From Lysobacterales bacterium (GTDB lineage Bacteria; Pseudomonadota; Gammaproteobacteria; Xanthomonadales; SZUA-36): a DNA stretch of 33,481 nt. The stretch lies in assembly GCA_013002505.1 (NCBI GenBank), contig JABDJL010000166.1, forward strand, positions 1 through 33,481. Direction: 5' to 3'. Position numbers and translations under genes: made by a program. Below the pieces are notes generated by a model. That model searched no databases. It saw nothing but the letters and a program-made list of their open reading frames with translations, and was not told the origin of the DNA. This document shows positions 6,825 to 16,313 of the stretch, one piece after another. Numbering within the stretch: the first letter of the stretch is position 1; each line of letters opens with the position of its first letter.

Positions 6825-8585
6825 TTGAAAGAACACATAGAAGAATTGCTGATCCAGGCGTTTTTACACCTCAAGCGCGACAAGATCGTTCCAGCAGATT
6901 GCAAGATCCAGCCTGTGGTCGAAAGAACCCGTTCACCGGAGCATGGTGAGTTCGCATCGAACCTGGCGATGGTGCTTACCAAGCAGGCCAAACGTCCACC
7001 CAAGGACCTTGCCAAGGCCATTATCAACCGCCTGCCTAAATCACGGCAGTTGGAGAAAACGGAAATAGCAGGCCCCGGGTTTATCAATTTTTTCATGAAC
7101 CAGATGGCCATGGCCAGCACGGTCAAGGAAGTGCTGCGCAAAGAGGGTTCCTACGGCCACCAGCCTACCCAGCCGGACCGGTCGGTTACGCTTGAATTCG
7201 TCTCTGCCAACCCGACCGGACCACTGCACGTTGGACATGGGCGGGGCGCAGCTTATGGCGCCAGCCTGGCTTGCATACTGCAGGCAGCCGGCTACGAGGT
7301 ACAGCGCGAATATTACGTCAATGACCATGGCAGGCAGATGGATATTCTTGCCCTGAGCGTCTGGCTCCGGTACCTGGAGCTTTGCGGTGAAAAGGTCAGG
7401 TTTCCGAAAAACGGCTACCAGGGCGAATATGTTTATGAAATCGCCAGGGTGGTGCGAAATGAACACGGCGACAAATGGCGATTCACCGAGCTCGAAGTGT
7501 ATGACGGCGCCGAGCCGGATGAAGGGGAAGGTGGCGATGCCGAATCTCACATTGACTCACTGATCAACAAGGCCTCTGACCTGATGGGGCATGCCGGATA
7601 CCTGGCTTTTTTCAATGCCTCCCTCGACCAGATCCTGGGCGATATCAAGAATGACCTGGCCGAGTTTGGCGTTGAGTTTGACCACTGGTTTTCCGAGGTT
7701 GGACTGGAAGAAAGCGGCGCATTGCAACATGCAATCGAACGGCTGGACAAGAATGGTTACCTGTACGTCAAGGACGGTGCAACATGGTTCAAAGCCTCGG
7801 AATTGGGTGACGAGAAGGATCGCGTCATCGTGCGGGAAAACGGCCGCACGACCTATTTTGCATCGGACATTGCGTACCTGCTGAACAAGCTGGAGCGTGG
7901 TTTCGATCATGCCATTTACGTGTGGGGGGCCGACCACCACGGCTATATCGCCCGCCTCAGTGCGGCGGCAAAGGGCCTTGGTGAAGACCCGGAGAATATC
8001 GAGTTCATCCTGCTGCAGTTTGTTGCCCTGTTCCGGGATGGCGAAAAGATCCAGATGTCTACCCGATCCGGTAATTTCATCACGCTTCGCCAGCTGCGTG
8101 ACGAGGTCAGCAGCGACGCTGCGCGTTACTTTTTCGTCATGCGCTCGCATGATCAGCACCTGGATTTCAATCTTGACCTGGCGAAGTCGCGCAGCAATGA
8201 GAACCCGGTGTACTACATCCAGTACGCCCATGCTCGAATCTGCAGCGTATTTAAGAACCTCGACCAGATGGACCTGCGCCACAATGCGGCCATTGGTGAA
8301 GCAGCACTTGACCGCCTGGTGGAAGAGCACGAACTCGGCTTGATGCGCAGCCTGAGCCGCTATCCGGAGGTGATTGAGTCCAGCGCTCGCGCCCGGGCGC
8401 CTCATTCGATGGCGCATTACCTTCACGGCCTGGCGACCGATTTCCATGCCTACTACAATGCCCACCAGTTCCTGGTAGATGACGAAAACCTAAGGAATGC
8501 CCGCCTGAATCTCATTCTTGCCGCGCGCATGGTGCTGCAGGACGGTCTTTCAATGCTGGGTATTTCTGCCCCGGAAGAAATGTAA
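6825..8585 (+). CDS. argS: Arginyl-tRNA synthetase
   Basis: ArgRS charges tRNA-Arg with arginine in the cytosol. The product has 586 residues, typical for bacteria. The class I HIGH box is H135-VGH-138 within SANPTGPLHVGHGRG. The KMSKS counterpart is the degenerate MSTRSGN at 411-417, as is normal for ArgRS. The N-terminal Add1 domain (about 1-110) and the C-terminal anticodon-binding helical domain (DALR-like, from about 465) are both present. The start is a TTG at 6825 with GAAGGA about eight bases upstream; no ATG in frame gives the conserved N-terminus. The stop codon is immediately followed by the ATG of the SPOR gene, so the two are co-transcribed and probably translationally coupled. 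Confidence 0.97.
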   Translation: MKEHIEELLIQAFLHLKRDKIVPADCKIQPVVERTRSPEHGEFASNLAMVLTKQAKRPPKDLAKAIINRLPKSRQLEKTEIAGPGFINFFMNQMAMASTVKEVLRKEGSYGHQPTQPDRSVTLEFVSANPTGPLHVGHGRGAAYGASLACILQAAGYEVQREYYVNDHGRQMDILALSVWLRYLELCGEKVRFPKNGYQGEYVYEIARVVRNEHGDKWRFTELEVYDGAEPDEGEGGDAESHIDSLINKASDLMGHAGYLAFFNASLDQILGDIKNDLAEFGVEFDHWFSEVGLEESGALQHAIERLDKNGYLYVKDGATWFKASELGDEKDRVIVRENGRTTYFASDIAYLLNKLERGFDHAIYVWGADHHGYIARLSAAAKGLGEDPENIEFILLQFVALFRDGEKIQMSTRSGNFITLRQLRDEVSSDAARYFFVMRSHDQHLDFNLDLAKSRSNENPVYYIQYAHARICSVFKNLDQMDLRHNAAIGEAALDRLVEEHELGLMRSLSRYPEVIESSARARAPHSMAHYLHGLATDFHAYYNAHQFLVDDENLRNARLNLILAARMVLQDGLSMLGISAPEEM

Positions 8586-9161
8586 ATGGCCGCCGCAACA
8601 AGAAAAAAAGCCAGCCGCAGAAAGGGCGCAACCCGGGGTAAGAGCAGTCATGGCTGGAAGTGGTTCTTAAGCGGCCTGGTGTTGGGTTTTGCGAGTGCTG
8701 CGCTCCTGTATTTCAAGGGTTACGTACCCGGCCGGCCTGGCCCGCAACCTGTCGCTGCTGGCGTACAACAGGCGGCAGAACTTGAGCCCGCCGCAGAGTC
8801 AGGCGAAATTGCAGCTGAGCGCGCTGTCAGGCGGTATGATTTTTTCACCGTGTTGCCCGAGATGGAAGTCGTGGTTCCTGACCAAGAACTGAGCCGTGAC
8901 GTCAGCCCGGACATCTCCGGTGAAGCCGCGCGTTACCTTTTGCAGGTAGGCTCGTTCAGAAACCCGGATGATGCAGAACAGATGAAGGCACGGCTGGCGC
9001 TCCTCGGAAACGTCGCTGCCGTGCAGGTTGTCACGGTCAATGGTGAAACATGGCACCGTGTCCGGATCGGCCCGGTGGAAGGCGCGCGGCGCGCCGACGA
9101 GGTACGCAGGAGCCTGCAGGACAACGGAATCGAGACCCTGATACTGAGGGACAGCCCCTGA
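8586..9161 (+). CDS. SPOR-domain membrane protein (FtsN-like)
   Basis: A 191-residue bitopic membrane protein with a lysine/arginine-rich cytosolic tail (1-22), one membrane segment (about 25-45), a low-complexity acidic linker, and a C-terminal SPOR domain starting at YLLQVGSF (about residue 117). SPOR domains bind denuded septal peptidoglycan and target proteins to the division site. In many Gammaproteobacteria an FtsN-like SPOR gene follows argS, as here, with zero spacing. It is short for classical FtsN (about 320 residues in E. coli), so whether it performs FtsN's essential role or is an accessory SPOR protein is uncertain. It converges with batD, with only 10 bases between the stop codons. 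Confidence 0.88.
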   Translation: MAAATRKKASRRKGATRGKSSHGWKWFLSGLVLGFASAALLYFKGYVPGRPGPQPVAAGVQQAAELEPAAESGEIAAERAVRRYDFFTVLPEMEVVVPDQELSRDVSPDISGEAARYLLQVGSFRNPDDAEQMKARLALLGNVAAVQVVTVNGETWHRVRIGPVEGARRADEVRRSLQDNGIETLILRDSP

Positions 9162-9171
9162 CCGCGCCTGG

Positions 9172-10896
9172 CTAGCCCGCAACCGCACGCCCCCGGGCGT
9201 AAAGGTCCAGTTCATCCCGCTGTTGCCGCTGGCCCTCGTCGCGCGAAACCAGCCACTCAGAGAAAGCCTGCCAAAGGTCTTCGCCGCGCCAGGCGTCAGC
9301 ATCTCCGTCGCGGAAAGCCAGCGCATCAAATTCGTAGATGGCAGAGCGCAGCGATGCAATATCTGTCTGCCTGGCAAACTCCATGATGCTGCCTGCGGCG
9401 CTGGCCGGCCCGTAATGCCGCAACCATTTTCCAAGCACCCTGCGCGCGGCTGCCGCCTCACTGGCCTTGCAGGCGCGTTTCAGGTCCGCCAGCAAATCTG
9501 CTTCAGCTGCCGATACGACCGCATCGGACTCGGCGTTTCCGTTTGATACGGGCCGCTTGCGGACATAGAGCACCAGCGTTAACAACCAAAGACCGCCCAT
9601 CATCATTGCCAGGTTGCGCCACAGATTTTCAGCGGCAGCGTTGTCGCTGCCTGAAAAGCCATTCTCGGCAGCCAACGGTGGACCATTCACTGACACCGCG
9701 TGCTGTGAAGCCAATGATGATTCGGCCACCGCAACACGGTGCTCGGGCAGCACCGCGGTTCGCAGCTCTCCACTGGCCGTGTCCCACCAGTCCAGCCGGA
9801 TCTCGGGTAACACCAGTTCCCCGGCCTTCTCGGGCACCACCGCGTAACGAAATTCCTTGTGTCCCAGCACCCATTGACCGTCATCACGCGAAATACCCTG
9901 AGGCTGATCGGGGTAAATTCGTGCATCGGGGATTTCGGGCCACGCCGGTTCGGCCAACATATTTTCTTCAAGCCCGACGGCATCGAGGATAATCGTGCGC
10001 GTCACGGGTTCGCCGACCTGTAACTCCTCGGCGTCTGTAATCTGCTGGGACAGCGTGATTCTCCGGGCCGGCAACCAGTGTTCTCCCGGGTAGTCGGCCG
10101 GCTTTGAGCGCACTTCCAGTGTCAAGGGATCGCTTTCAACCCGCACGCGCCGGCCGCGCACCGAGGGCTGCCACAGGCGATCAGCGGGCCGCTCAATCAA
10201 GCGCCCGCTGAGGGTCATCGGGGGTATGACCAACTCGCCCGAGCGCTCGGGAAAAACAGCATAGCGCCGCTCCAGCACCCGGTAGCGGACATTATTGCGG
10301 GTCGACTGGTAAGGAACCTCGTCGAGCAGGCGCACCGATGCCTGCTCAGGTGCAGGCGGGTTTATGGCCGCTTCCGTCAGGTTTTGCTGGTAGAAAATCC
10401 GTACCGTCATGGCCAACTGCGCGTGCACGTAATACGGCCCATCCGGCGGATCCATCTCCAGCTCAATAAACACCGGCGGCAGCTCGCCCGGAGCGAGTTC
10501 TGGCGCGGGCGAGACCGTGATTCGAATCGGTGAAGTACGTGCACCCTCCAGCGCCAGGGGCGGAATGACGAGGTCTCCCGCGCGCCGCGGCTCAAGCGTG
10601 ACCATCAGCCTGATCGTCGCCATCTGCTGTCCATTGACAATGGACATCTGCGATTCACTGCGCTGATCGAGAATCACGAAATCCTCCTCAATACCGGAAA
10701 GGTCTGCCTGCAGGCTTTGGTTGGGGTCGTCGGTCTGGAGCACCAGCGTCACGGTTTCGCCTTCGACCAGCTGGTCGCGGTCAACCCGTGCGATCACGCC
10801 AGCCGCGCCCGCCAATTCCGCCCAGGTGAGCATCACCGCGAACGCCATTGCCATGCTGCGTGCCGACAGCAGGTATTTGAATTGTTGATTCATCAT
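9172..10896 (-). CDS. batD: BatD family protein
   Basis: BatD is a large membrane-anchored periplasmic protein of the Bat (Bacteroides aerotolerance) module. It has an N-terminal signal segment (about 8-32), a long beta-rich periplasmic region with repeated blocks (QLVEGETVTLVLQ, then VGEPVTRTIILDAVG near 297), and one C-terminal membrane segment (about 428-447) followed by a cytosolic tail. The length, about 574 residues, is normal. The start codons GTG-ATG-ATG are stacked; ATG at 10896 overlaps the TGA of the upstream VWA/TPR gene, so translation is coupled. The biochemical function is not established; stress or aerotolerance roles come from Bacteroides and Francisella studies. Confidence 0.88.
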   Translation of the reverse strand: MMNQQFKYLLSARSMAMAFAVMLTWAELAGAAGVIARVDRDQLVEGETVTLVLQTDDPNQSLQADLSGIEEDFVILDQRSESQMSIVNGQQMATIRLMVTLEPRRAGDLVIPPLALEGARTSPIRITVSPAPELAPGELPPVFIELEMDPPDGPYYVHAQLAMTVRIFYQQNLTEAAINPPAPEQASVRLLDEVPYQSTRNNVRYRVLERRYAVFPERSGELVIPPMTLSGRLIERPADRLWQPSVRGRRVRVESDPLTLEVRSKPADYPGEHWLPARRITLSQQITDAEELQVGEPVTRTIILDAVGLEENMLAEPAWPEIPDARIYPDQPQGISRDDGQWVLGHKEFRYAVVPEKAGELVLPEIRLDWWDTASGELRTAVLPEHRVAVAESSLASQHAVSVNGPPLAAENGFSGSDNAAAENLWRNLAMMMGGLWLLTLVLYVRKRPVSNGNAESDAVVSAAEADLLADLKRACKASEAAAARRVLGKWLRHYGPASAAGSIMEFARQTDIASLRSAIYEFDALAFRDGDADAWRGEDLWQAFSEWLVSRDEGQRQQRDELDLYARGRAVAG

Positions 10897-12566
10897 CACC
10901 AGTCTTTCTTCTCATCCGGGGGCGCGCCACGCCGTTGATGCTGGCTGCGGAATTTCCGCCTCAGTAATCCGCCCGGGTCATCAGGAATTCTTCGTAACCA
11001 CTGCTCCATGGCCTGGGCGTCTTCTTCTGACCAGGTCGATTCCATGTCCTGCTGTGGTTGTTCCGATTGTTCACCCTGCTGTTCATCCGACTCTTCGCCC
11101 TCACCGTCCTGGGACTCGCCCTCGCCTTCCTGCTGCTCGGACTCACCGTCCTGTTCGGACTCGTCACCGGATTCCTCGCCTTCGCCTTCTTGTTGCTGCT
11201 GGTCCTGTTGTTGCTTCATTTGCTCCACCAGGGCGCGATTGAACAACGCATCCTCCATTTCCGGGCGCTGCTCCAGGGCCTGGTCATACGCCGCAATTGC
11301 GGCCTCCAACTCACCGGCCAGCGCCAGCGCGTTGCCTCGATTGTAATGTGCGTCAGCGCTGTTCTTTTGCATCCACGCGCGTGTCGCTTCCTCGTAGCTG
11401 CCACTGCGATACAAGGCTTCTGCAGCAATGGCGGGATCCTCGGCGAGGCGCGCGGCGCGCTCGGCCTGCTGGTTGCGCAATGCCTCCTGGGCCTGCTGGT
11501 CACGGCGTTTCCACAAGTCGTCCCAGACTCCGGCTTCGACGGGCGTGCTGATGAACATTCCCGGCAACAGAATCAATGGCAGCAGGAACAACAAGCCTCG
11601 CCTGAAGCCGAACGCCGCCAGCGGCAGCAGCAATAAAACCAGCCACGGACCAGTATCCTTCCATCGTTCGCCCAGCGCGTCATCGCGACGCGCAAATGCA
11701 CCGCCTTCGGCCTGTAACCACGGCGACTCGCGTGAGTTACTTGCATCGAGAAAGCTCAGGCGGCCCAATCCCGCCTGGGCCACCGCGGCAAGGGTTTCGA
11801 CGTCGAGCCGCGTAATCACGACATTGCCGCTGTCATCACTGACAAACCCGGAGCCACTTGGGATGGGCGCACCCTGCCGCGTGCCCACGGCCATGACCGA
11901 TGTACTGATCCCCCGCTCAGCCAGCGCGGCCGCCTTGCTCGCAACCGCGGCATTGGCGCCATCACTGATCAGCAATATTTCGCCGCTGGCGGCGCCGGCC
12001 CGACTTAACAGGTCAGCCGCCAATTCCAGCGCCAGGTCAGCGCGGCTGCCCGCCACTGGCATGACGTCAGGTTGCAGGGCGGGAAGCATGTTGGCAATCG
12101 TATTCATGTCTTTGGTCAGCGGAGACACGACGTATGCATCCCCGGCAAATGCCACCAGACCGATTTGGCCTTCGCGGGTCGTTTCAAGCATGTCCATCAG
12201 CCGGAACCGGGCCTGCGTCAGGCGATTGGGCTTTAGATCCTCGGCCAGCATTGAACGGGACAGGTCGAGTACCAGCACGCGCGCATCGCGCGCTGAGAAC
12301 GAACTGTCAGGCAGTTGTTCCCAACTGGGTCCGGCCAGGGCCAGTGCTGTCAGCGCCAGCGCCAGCCCGGAAGCGATCGCTCCCGCCCTGCCCGGCCGGG
12401 AGGAGTGCTCACCCACGCTCAACCAGCGCAACAGGTGGCTGTCACAGATCTTCGCCCAATCACCGGAGGGGCGCCTGAAATGCCGCCAGGCCACCGGAAC
12501 GAGCACGGCGAGCGGCAGGCACAACAGCCATGCCGGGCGTATGAAATGCAGCGCGGAAAAGTCCAT
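10896..12566 (-). CDS. batB: VWA-TPR membrane protein (BatB/BatC fusion)
   Basis: The 556-residue protein joins two Bat components. Residues 10-80 hold two membrane segments. A von Willebrand A domain (about 95-280) follows, with an intact MIDAS start D101-L-S-R-S105 and ISDGANA near 205. Another membrane pair lies near 305-335. TPR-like repeats (about 375-445, including SADAHYNRGNALALAGELE) precede a 70-residue tail made almost wholly of Glu, Gln, Gly, Ser and Asp, and a basic end. BatB and BatC are separate genes in Bacteroides; fusions like this are common in Proteobacteria. The ATG at 12566 overlaps the batA stop (TGATG); a GTG one codon earlier is possible. It likely sits in the inner membrane with VWA and TPR on the periplasmic side. 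Confidence 0.9.
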   Translation of the reverse strand: MDFSALHFIRPAWLLCLPLAVLVPVAWRHFRRPSGDWAKICDSHLLRWLSVGEHSSRPGRAGAIASGLALALTALALAGPSWEQLPDSSFSARDARVLVLDLSRSMLAEDLKPNRLTQARFRLMDMLETTREGQIGLVAFAGDAYVVSPLTKDMNTIANMLPALQPDVMPVAGSRADLALELAADLLSRAGAASGEILLISDGANAAVASKAAALAERGISTSVMAVGTRQGAPIPSGSGFVSDDSGNVVITRLDVETLAAVAQAGLGRLSFLDASNSRESPWLQAEGGAFARRDDALGERWKDTGPWLVLLLLPLAAFGFRRGLLFLLPLILLPGMFISTPVEAGVWDDLWKRRDQQAQEALRNQQAERAARLAEDPAIAAEALYRSGSYEEATRAWMQKNSADAHYNRGNALALAGELEAAIAAYDQALEQRPEMEDALFNRALVEQMKQQQDQQQQEGEGEESGDESEQDGESEQQEGEGESQDGEGEESDEQQGEQSEQPQQDMESTWSEEDAQAMEQWLRRIPDDPGGLLRRKFRSQHQRRGAPPDEKKDW

Positions 12567-13597
12567 CACCCCACCGTTTCCTTGCGCAGGGAGCCCGGAC
12601 GAACGGTAAATAACACGGCCAGAAAAGCGATCAGGTAAGCCAGCCCCAGCGGCCAGTGGAACAACTCGTCAATCGGTCGAATCGATTCTTCATCGCTCTC
12701 CACGGGTTCAAGCTCATCCAGCAGGCGATAGATCTCGGCAAGGCCTTCAGCATCCCGGGCCCTGAAGTACTCGCCCCCGGTGCGTACGGCAATCGCGCGC
12801 AGCGTGTCTTCGTCGAGGTCCGCAGAAGGGTTCACAACGCGCGTACCGAAAAAGTCCTGCACCATCATTTCATCGGCACCGACACCAACCGTGTAAATGG
12901 TCAGGCCTTCGCGGGCTGCAAACTCGGCTGCTTGCAGGGGCTGCACTTCGCCTGACGTGTTGGCGCCGTCGGTCAACAACACCAGGACGCGCTCGGAAGC
13001 CGCATCCTGCCGCAGGCGTTTTACGGCCAGCCCAATCGCGTCGCCAATGGCTGTCTCGCGGCCGGCCAGCCCGATCTCGGCCTCATCCAGCAGCGTAGCT
13101 GTCGTTTCTGTGTCAAAGGTCAGCGGTGTTTGCAGGTAAGCCCGGCTACCGAACAACACCAGCCCGACCCGGTCGCCTCGACGACGCTCTACAAAGTCAC
13201 CTGCGACGTGCTTGACGATCTCCAGCCGGTTGACGGCGCGTTGTTCCCAGACCATGTCCTGCGTGTCCATGCTGCCCGAGATATCAACCGCCAGCAGCAA
13301 ATCACGGCCGGTTACCGGCAGCGTACTGACCTCGCCAATCCACTGGGGCCGGCTGGCTGCGAGCACCAGCAAAAGCCACACCACCGAGGCGGCCACCGCC
13401 AAGACAGGGCGTTTCATCCAGCCATGCTGCGCGCCGACAACATGCTGATACCAGGGTACACGCACGGCTTGCATATCCCGTGCAGGCGCCTCGGACAACA
13501 AGCGGCGCAACAACCACGGTAATGGCAACAGTAACAATAGCCAGGGCCAGGCAATGGCAAAGCCGGTGGTGACCAGTTCGGGCGAGATCTCACCCAT
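12566..13597 (-). CDS. batA: BatA-type VWA-domain membrane protein
   Basis: This 343-residue protein has two N-terminal membrane segments (about 12-32 and 65-82), a von Willebrand A domain (about 98-290) and a C-terminal membrane segment (about 312-332). The metal-ion-dependent adhesion site is complete: D105-I-S-G-S109, with a conserved LLTDGANT block later. BatA and BatB both carry VWA domains, which bind ligands through a divalent cation and usually act with MoxR-type AAA+ ATPases. The ATG at 13597 overlaps the end of the DUF4381 gene by eight bases. The ligand and the process served are unknown. Confidence 0.92.
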   Translation of the reverse strand: MGEISPELVTTGFAIAWPWLLLLLPLPWLLRRLLSEAPARDMQAVRVPWYQHVVGAQHGWMKRPVLAVAASVVWLLLVLAASRPQWIGEVSTLPVTGRDLLLAVDISGSMDTQDMVWEQRAVNRLEIVKHVAGDFVERRRGDRVGLVLFGSRAYLQTPLTFDTETTATLLDEAEIGLAGRETAIGDAIGLAVKRLRQDAASERVLVLLTDGANTSGEVQPLQAAEFAAREGLTIYTVGVGADEMMVQDFFGTRVVNPSADLDEDTLRAIAVRTGGEYFRARDAEGLAEIYRLLDELEPVESDEESIRPIDELFHWPLGLAYLIAFLAVLFTVRPGSLRKETVG

Positions 13598-14063
13598 GGA
13601 GCATCACCCATCGCCTGGCCAACTCTGCCAGCTGTTCTGCTTCAAACTCGGGAGATCTCTGCCACGGGCCTTCGGCCAGGACGTCAAGCCCCTTTGCATG
13701 CCCGTTTTCGGGCAGATTTCCATCGATGAACCGAACCCAGGCGTTACCCGTGAGTTCTGCACAGCCGGAATCCGGAAAGGCCCTCAGGGCCACCAGCTTG
13801 AATACACGGTTCAGGTCTGACAGGAACTCACCCGGCGCCTGTTGCGGATCAACACTCGTTTCGATCCACTCGATGTAGTGCAGCAGGCGCTCGCGCCGCT
13901 TCCGGACCTGGTACTGGCGGCGCGCATGACGCACCAGCAGGAACAGTGCAAATAACACCAGTACCGCCAGCACCCACCAACCGGGCGCCGGCGGCCACCA
14001 CGGGACGTCAGGGGCGCCGTGGATATCACGAAGCTGTTGCAACAACACATCCTGCGGATTCAC
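13590..14063 (-). CDS. DUF4381 single-pass membrane protein
   Basis: This 157-residue protein has a tryptophan- and proline-rich N-terminus (VPWWPPAPGWW at about 20-30), one membrane segment (about 29-46), a basic stretch, and a helical cytosolic domain ending RRWVMLHG. It matches the DUF4381 family, found almost only between DUF58 and BatA genes in proteobacterial Bat clusters. It starts at a GTG (14063) with GGGAG six bases upstream, and the GTGA overlaps the DUF58 stop by four bases. No enzymatic motif is visible; a structural or adaptor role in the membrane complex is an inference from position. Confidence 0.85.
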   Translation of the reverse strand: MNPQDVLLQQLRDIHGAPDVPWWPPAPGWWVLAVLVLFALFLLVRHARRQYQVRKRRERLLHYIEWIETSVDPQQAPGEFLSDLNRVFKLVALRAFPDSGCAELTGNAWVRFIDGNLPENGHAKGLDVLAEGPWQRSPEFEAEQLAELARRWVMLHG

Positions 14064-14995
14064 GCGGCTCTCCCGAACAAAATCCGCAGGTCCCGGCCCA
14101 GCACTTCAACCGGGTCATCAGAACTGCGCATCACGACCCAGCCACACTGGTGGCGCTGAAACATGCGTTTCGGATCGTCTGCGTGCTGCAGGCTCATCGT
14201 ACTAAATCGTTTACGCGCCATGTCCTGGGTGGTGTCGAAAATACTGTTGTGTGTGCCGTCACTGATTGGATAGCGGCCGGGAGGCAATTGTTCCTCGGCC
14301 GGGTCCAGCACCTGGCATCCGATGACGTCATTGTGCTGACGAAGTCTCGAAAGGTGCCGGTTGCAATCATCGTCCAGTCCGAAAAAATCACTCACCACCA
14401 GCACCAGGCTGCCGGGACGCACCGCATGCCGGACGCGCTCCAGTGCGTGTGACAGGGGTTCAATGCCTGTCGGCTGCTGCGCCGGGTCGAGCCAGTCAAC
14501 CAGGCCCTGGATTACCCGCATCGCGCCTCTGCGCCCGCCGGCCGGTCGCATTTCCCGGTGCGTTCCCGGCGCAAACAGGAAGGCACCGATTCGGTCTCCA
14601 CGGCGCACGGCAGTCCAGGCTATGGCCGCGGCCAGGTAGCCGGCGGCCACTGACTTGAGCCGTGTTCGGGTACCGAAAAACAAGCTGCTGCTGGCATCGA
14701 GCACAACCAACACCGGGCGTTCACGCTCTTCCTGGAAAATCTTGGTATGCGGCTTTCCAGTGCGCGCCGTTACACGCCAGTCCATGTTGCGTATATCGTC
14801 ACCGGGCTGGTAACTGCGTGATTCGACAAAATCCACGCCGCGGCCCCGAAACCGCGAACGGTACGCTCCGGCCAGCGCAGAAGCCGCCGGTCGGTGCATG
14901 GGTAATAGCAAGGCATTACAACGGGGGCGCAAGGCAATCAGCTCGGATGCCTCAAGATGAATCCCGTCTCCTACGTGTCCGGCCCCGCGCTTCAT
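14060..14995 (-). CDS. DUF58 domain protein
   Basis: A DUF58 protein of 311 residues with the hallmark SYQPGDDIRNMDWRVTART at about residues 61-79 and a degenerate VWA-like fold behind it (VLVVLDASSSLFFG near 95, LVLVVSDFFG near 200). DUF58 proteins accompany MoxR ATPases and VWA membrane proteins throughout bacteria. Their molecular function is undefined. Codons GTG-ATG are stacked at the start; the ATG at 14995 is preferred because GGA lies at a suitable distance. A gap of 177 bases separates it from the MoxR gene upstream, the only real break in this cluster. Confidence 0.9.
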   Translation of the reverse strand: MKRGAGHVGDGIHLEASELIALRPRCNALLLPMHRPAASALAGAYRSRFRGRGVDFVESRSYQPGDDIRNMDWRVTARTGKPHTKIFQEERERPVLVVLDASSSLFFGTRTRLKSVAAGYLAAAIAWTAVRRGDRIGAFLFAPGTHREMRPAGGRRGAMRVIQGLVDWLDPAQQPTGIEPLSHALERVRHAVRPGSLVLVVSDFFGLDDDCNRHLSRLRQHNDVIGCQVLDPAEEQLPPGRYPISDGTHNSIFDTTQDMARKRFSTMSLQHADDPKRMFQRHQCGWVVMRSSDDPVEVLGRDLRILFGRAA

Positions 14996-15172
14996 CACTT
15001 TCCGTCAATCAAGATTCTAGCTTGCGCCGGGCATCTGTTTCCCGGAAGCCAGCGCAGGAATGATGTGCATGGACAATGATCTGGACTGAAGGAAGATCGC
15101 GCCCAGGTGCATCAGAACAAGCTGGGGCAGGGAAAGTGCCGTAGCGGACAGGTGCCTGGCACGAACTCAAAC

Positions 15173-16183
15173 TCATGGAACCGGAACGAGATCCAGCAGA
15201 CGCGTTACCAGCTCGTCAACACTGACGCCATCGGCCTCGGCTTCGTATGAAAGCAGAACCCTGTGGCGCAGTACGTCGTGAATCGTCGCATGAATGTCAT
15301 CGGGTGAAACGTAATCGCGGCCGTCCAGCCAGGCGCGGGCACGGGCGCAGCGGTCGAGCCCGATCGTGGCGCGCGGGCTTGCGCCGTATGAAACGAGCTG
15401 CGCCATGTCGTCATCCCAGTTGCCCGGGTTACGCGTTGCCAGCACGAGCTGAACGATATACTCCTCAAGCGCCGGGGCAAGGTGCAGGTTCAACACCTGT
15501 TCTTGTGCCGTGAACACCTGCTGCTGGGTCACCAGTACCGGTGCTTCAGCGACTTTATTCAACTCGTCGCGTGCCTGTTGGCGCGCCAGGTTGAGAATAT
15601 CCTGTTCGGCCTGGGCATCCGGGTAAGTGATGTTCACCTGCATCAGGAAGCGGTCCAGCTGCGCTTCGGGGAGTGGGTAGGTGCCTTCCTGCTCGATCGG
15701 GTTCTGCGTCGCCATGACCAGGAACAATCGCGGTAGAGGATAGGTAATGCGCCCGACCGTCACCTGGTGCTCACCCATCGCTTCCAGCAATGCCGACTGC
15801 ACTTTGGCCGGAGCACGGTTGACCTCGTCGGCCAGGATCAGGTTGTGAAAAATCGGGCCCTGCTGAAACTCAAAGGTGCCTTCCTGCGGGCGGTAGATCT
15901 CGGTTCCGGTCAGGTCGGCCGGCAACAGGTCAGGTGTGAACTGTATGCGGTGAAAATCGCCTTCGATGCGGTCAGCCAGGGTCTTGATTGCGGTGGTCTT
16001 GGCCAGTCCGGGCGCACCTTCAACCAGCAGGTGTCCATGGCATAACAGGGCCATCGTCAGGCGCTCCATCAGGCGCTCCTGCCCGATAATCAGCTCGTTT
16101 GCTGCCTTGCTCAGGGCCTCGAACGCTTCCCTTTCAGGTTGGTTCGAAGACTTGACTTCCGCTTCAGGACTGACTGACTCCAT
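15173..16183 (-). CDS. MoxR-family AAA+ ATPase
   Basis: A cytosolic AAA+ ATPase of 336 residues. The Walker A motif is G56-APGLAKT-63, the Walker B motif ends LADE at 117-120 followed by VNRAP, and [22 protein letters not shown]-type sensor sequence (around residues 157-178) identifies the MoxR branch. MoxR ATPases are thought to act as chaperones that help assemble or activate VWA-domain partners. I chose the ATG at 16183 because AGG lies eight bases upstream; the frame stays open to in-frame ATGs at 16201 and 16231, which lack such a site. It is the first gene of the Bat cluster in transcription order. Confidence 0.93.
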   Translation of the reverse strand: MESVSPEAEVKSSNQPEREAFEALSKAANELIIGQERLMERLTMALLCHGHLLVEGAPGLAKTTAIKTLADRIEGDFHRIQFTPDLLPADLTGTEIYRPQEGTFEFQQGPIFHNLILADEVNRAPAKVQSALLEAMGEHQVTVGRITYPLPRLFLVMATQNPIEQEGTYPLPEAQLDRFLMQVNITYPDAQAEQDILNLARQQARDELNKVAEAPVLVTQQQVFTAQEQVLNLHLAPALEEYIVQLVLATRNPGNWDDDMAQLVSYGASPRATIGLDRCARARAWLDGRDYVSPDDIHATIHDVLRHRVLLSYEAEADGVSVDELVTRLLDLVPVP

Positions 16184-16313
16184 TCGCAAAACCTGCTTCA
16201 TTCGTATTTGGGCTTGGAATTTTAAACGCATGGCGGCCTGGCCACCACAACCGGGCTATCGTCTTACAATCCCTGACGCATTGAGCGTGTCATTGGTCAC
16301 AGGGAAATTCAGA

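Noticed and set aside
11428-12609. A 393-codon open frame on the plus strand opposite the BatB/C gene.
   Set aside because: It is antisense to a gene with intact VWA motifs, has Ser/Arg/Pro-rich composition typical of GC-rich shadow frames, and no recognisable domain.
15152-15162. Palindrome GTGCC-T-GGCAC between the DUF58 and MoxR genes as a REP element.
   Set aside because: The stem is only five base pairs, does not extend outward and has no second copy I could find in the window.
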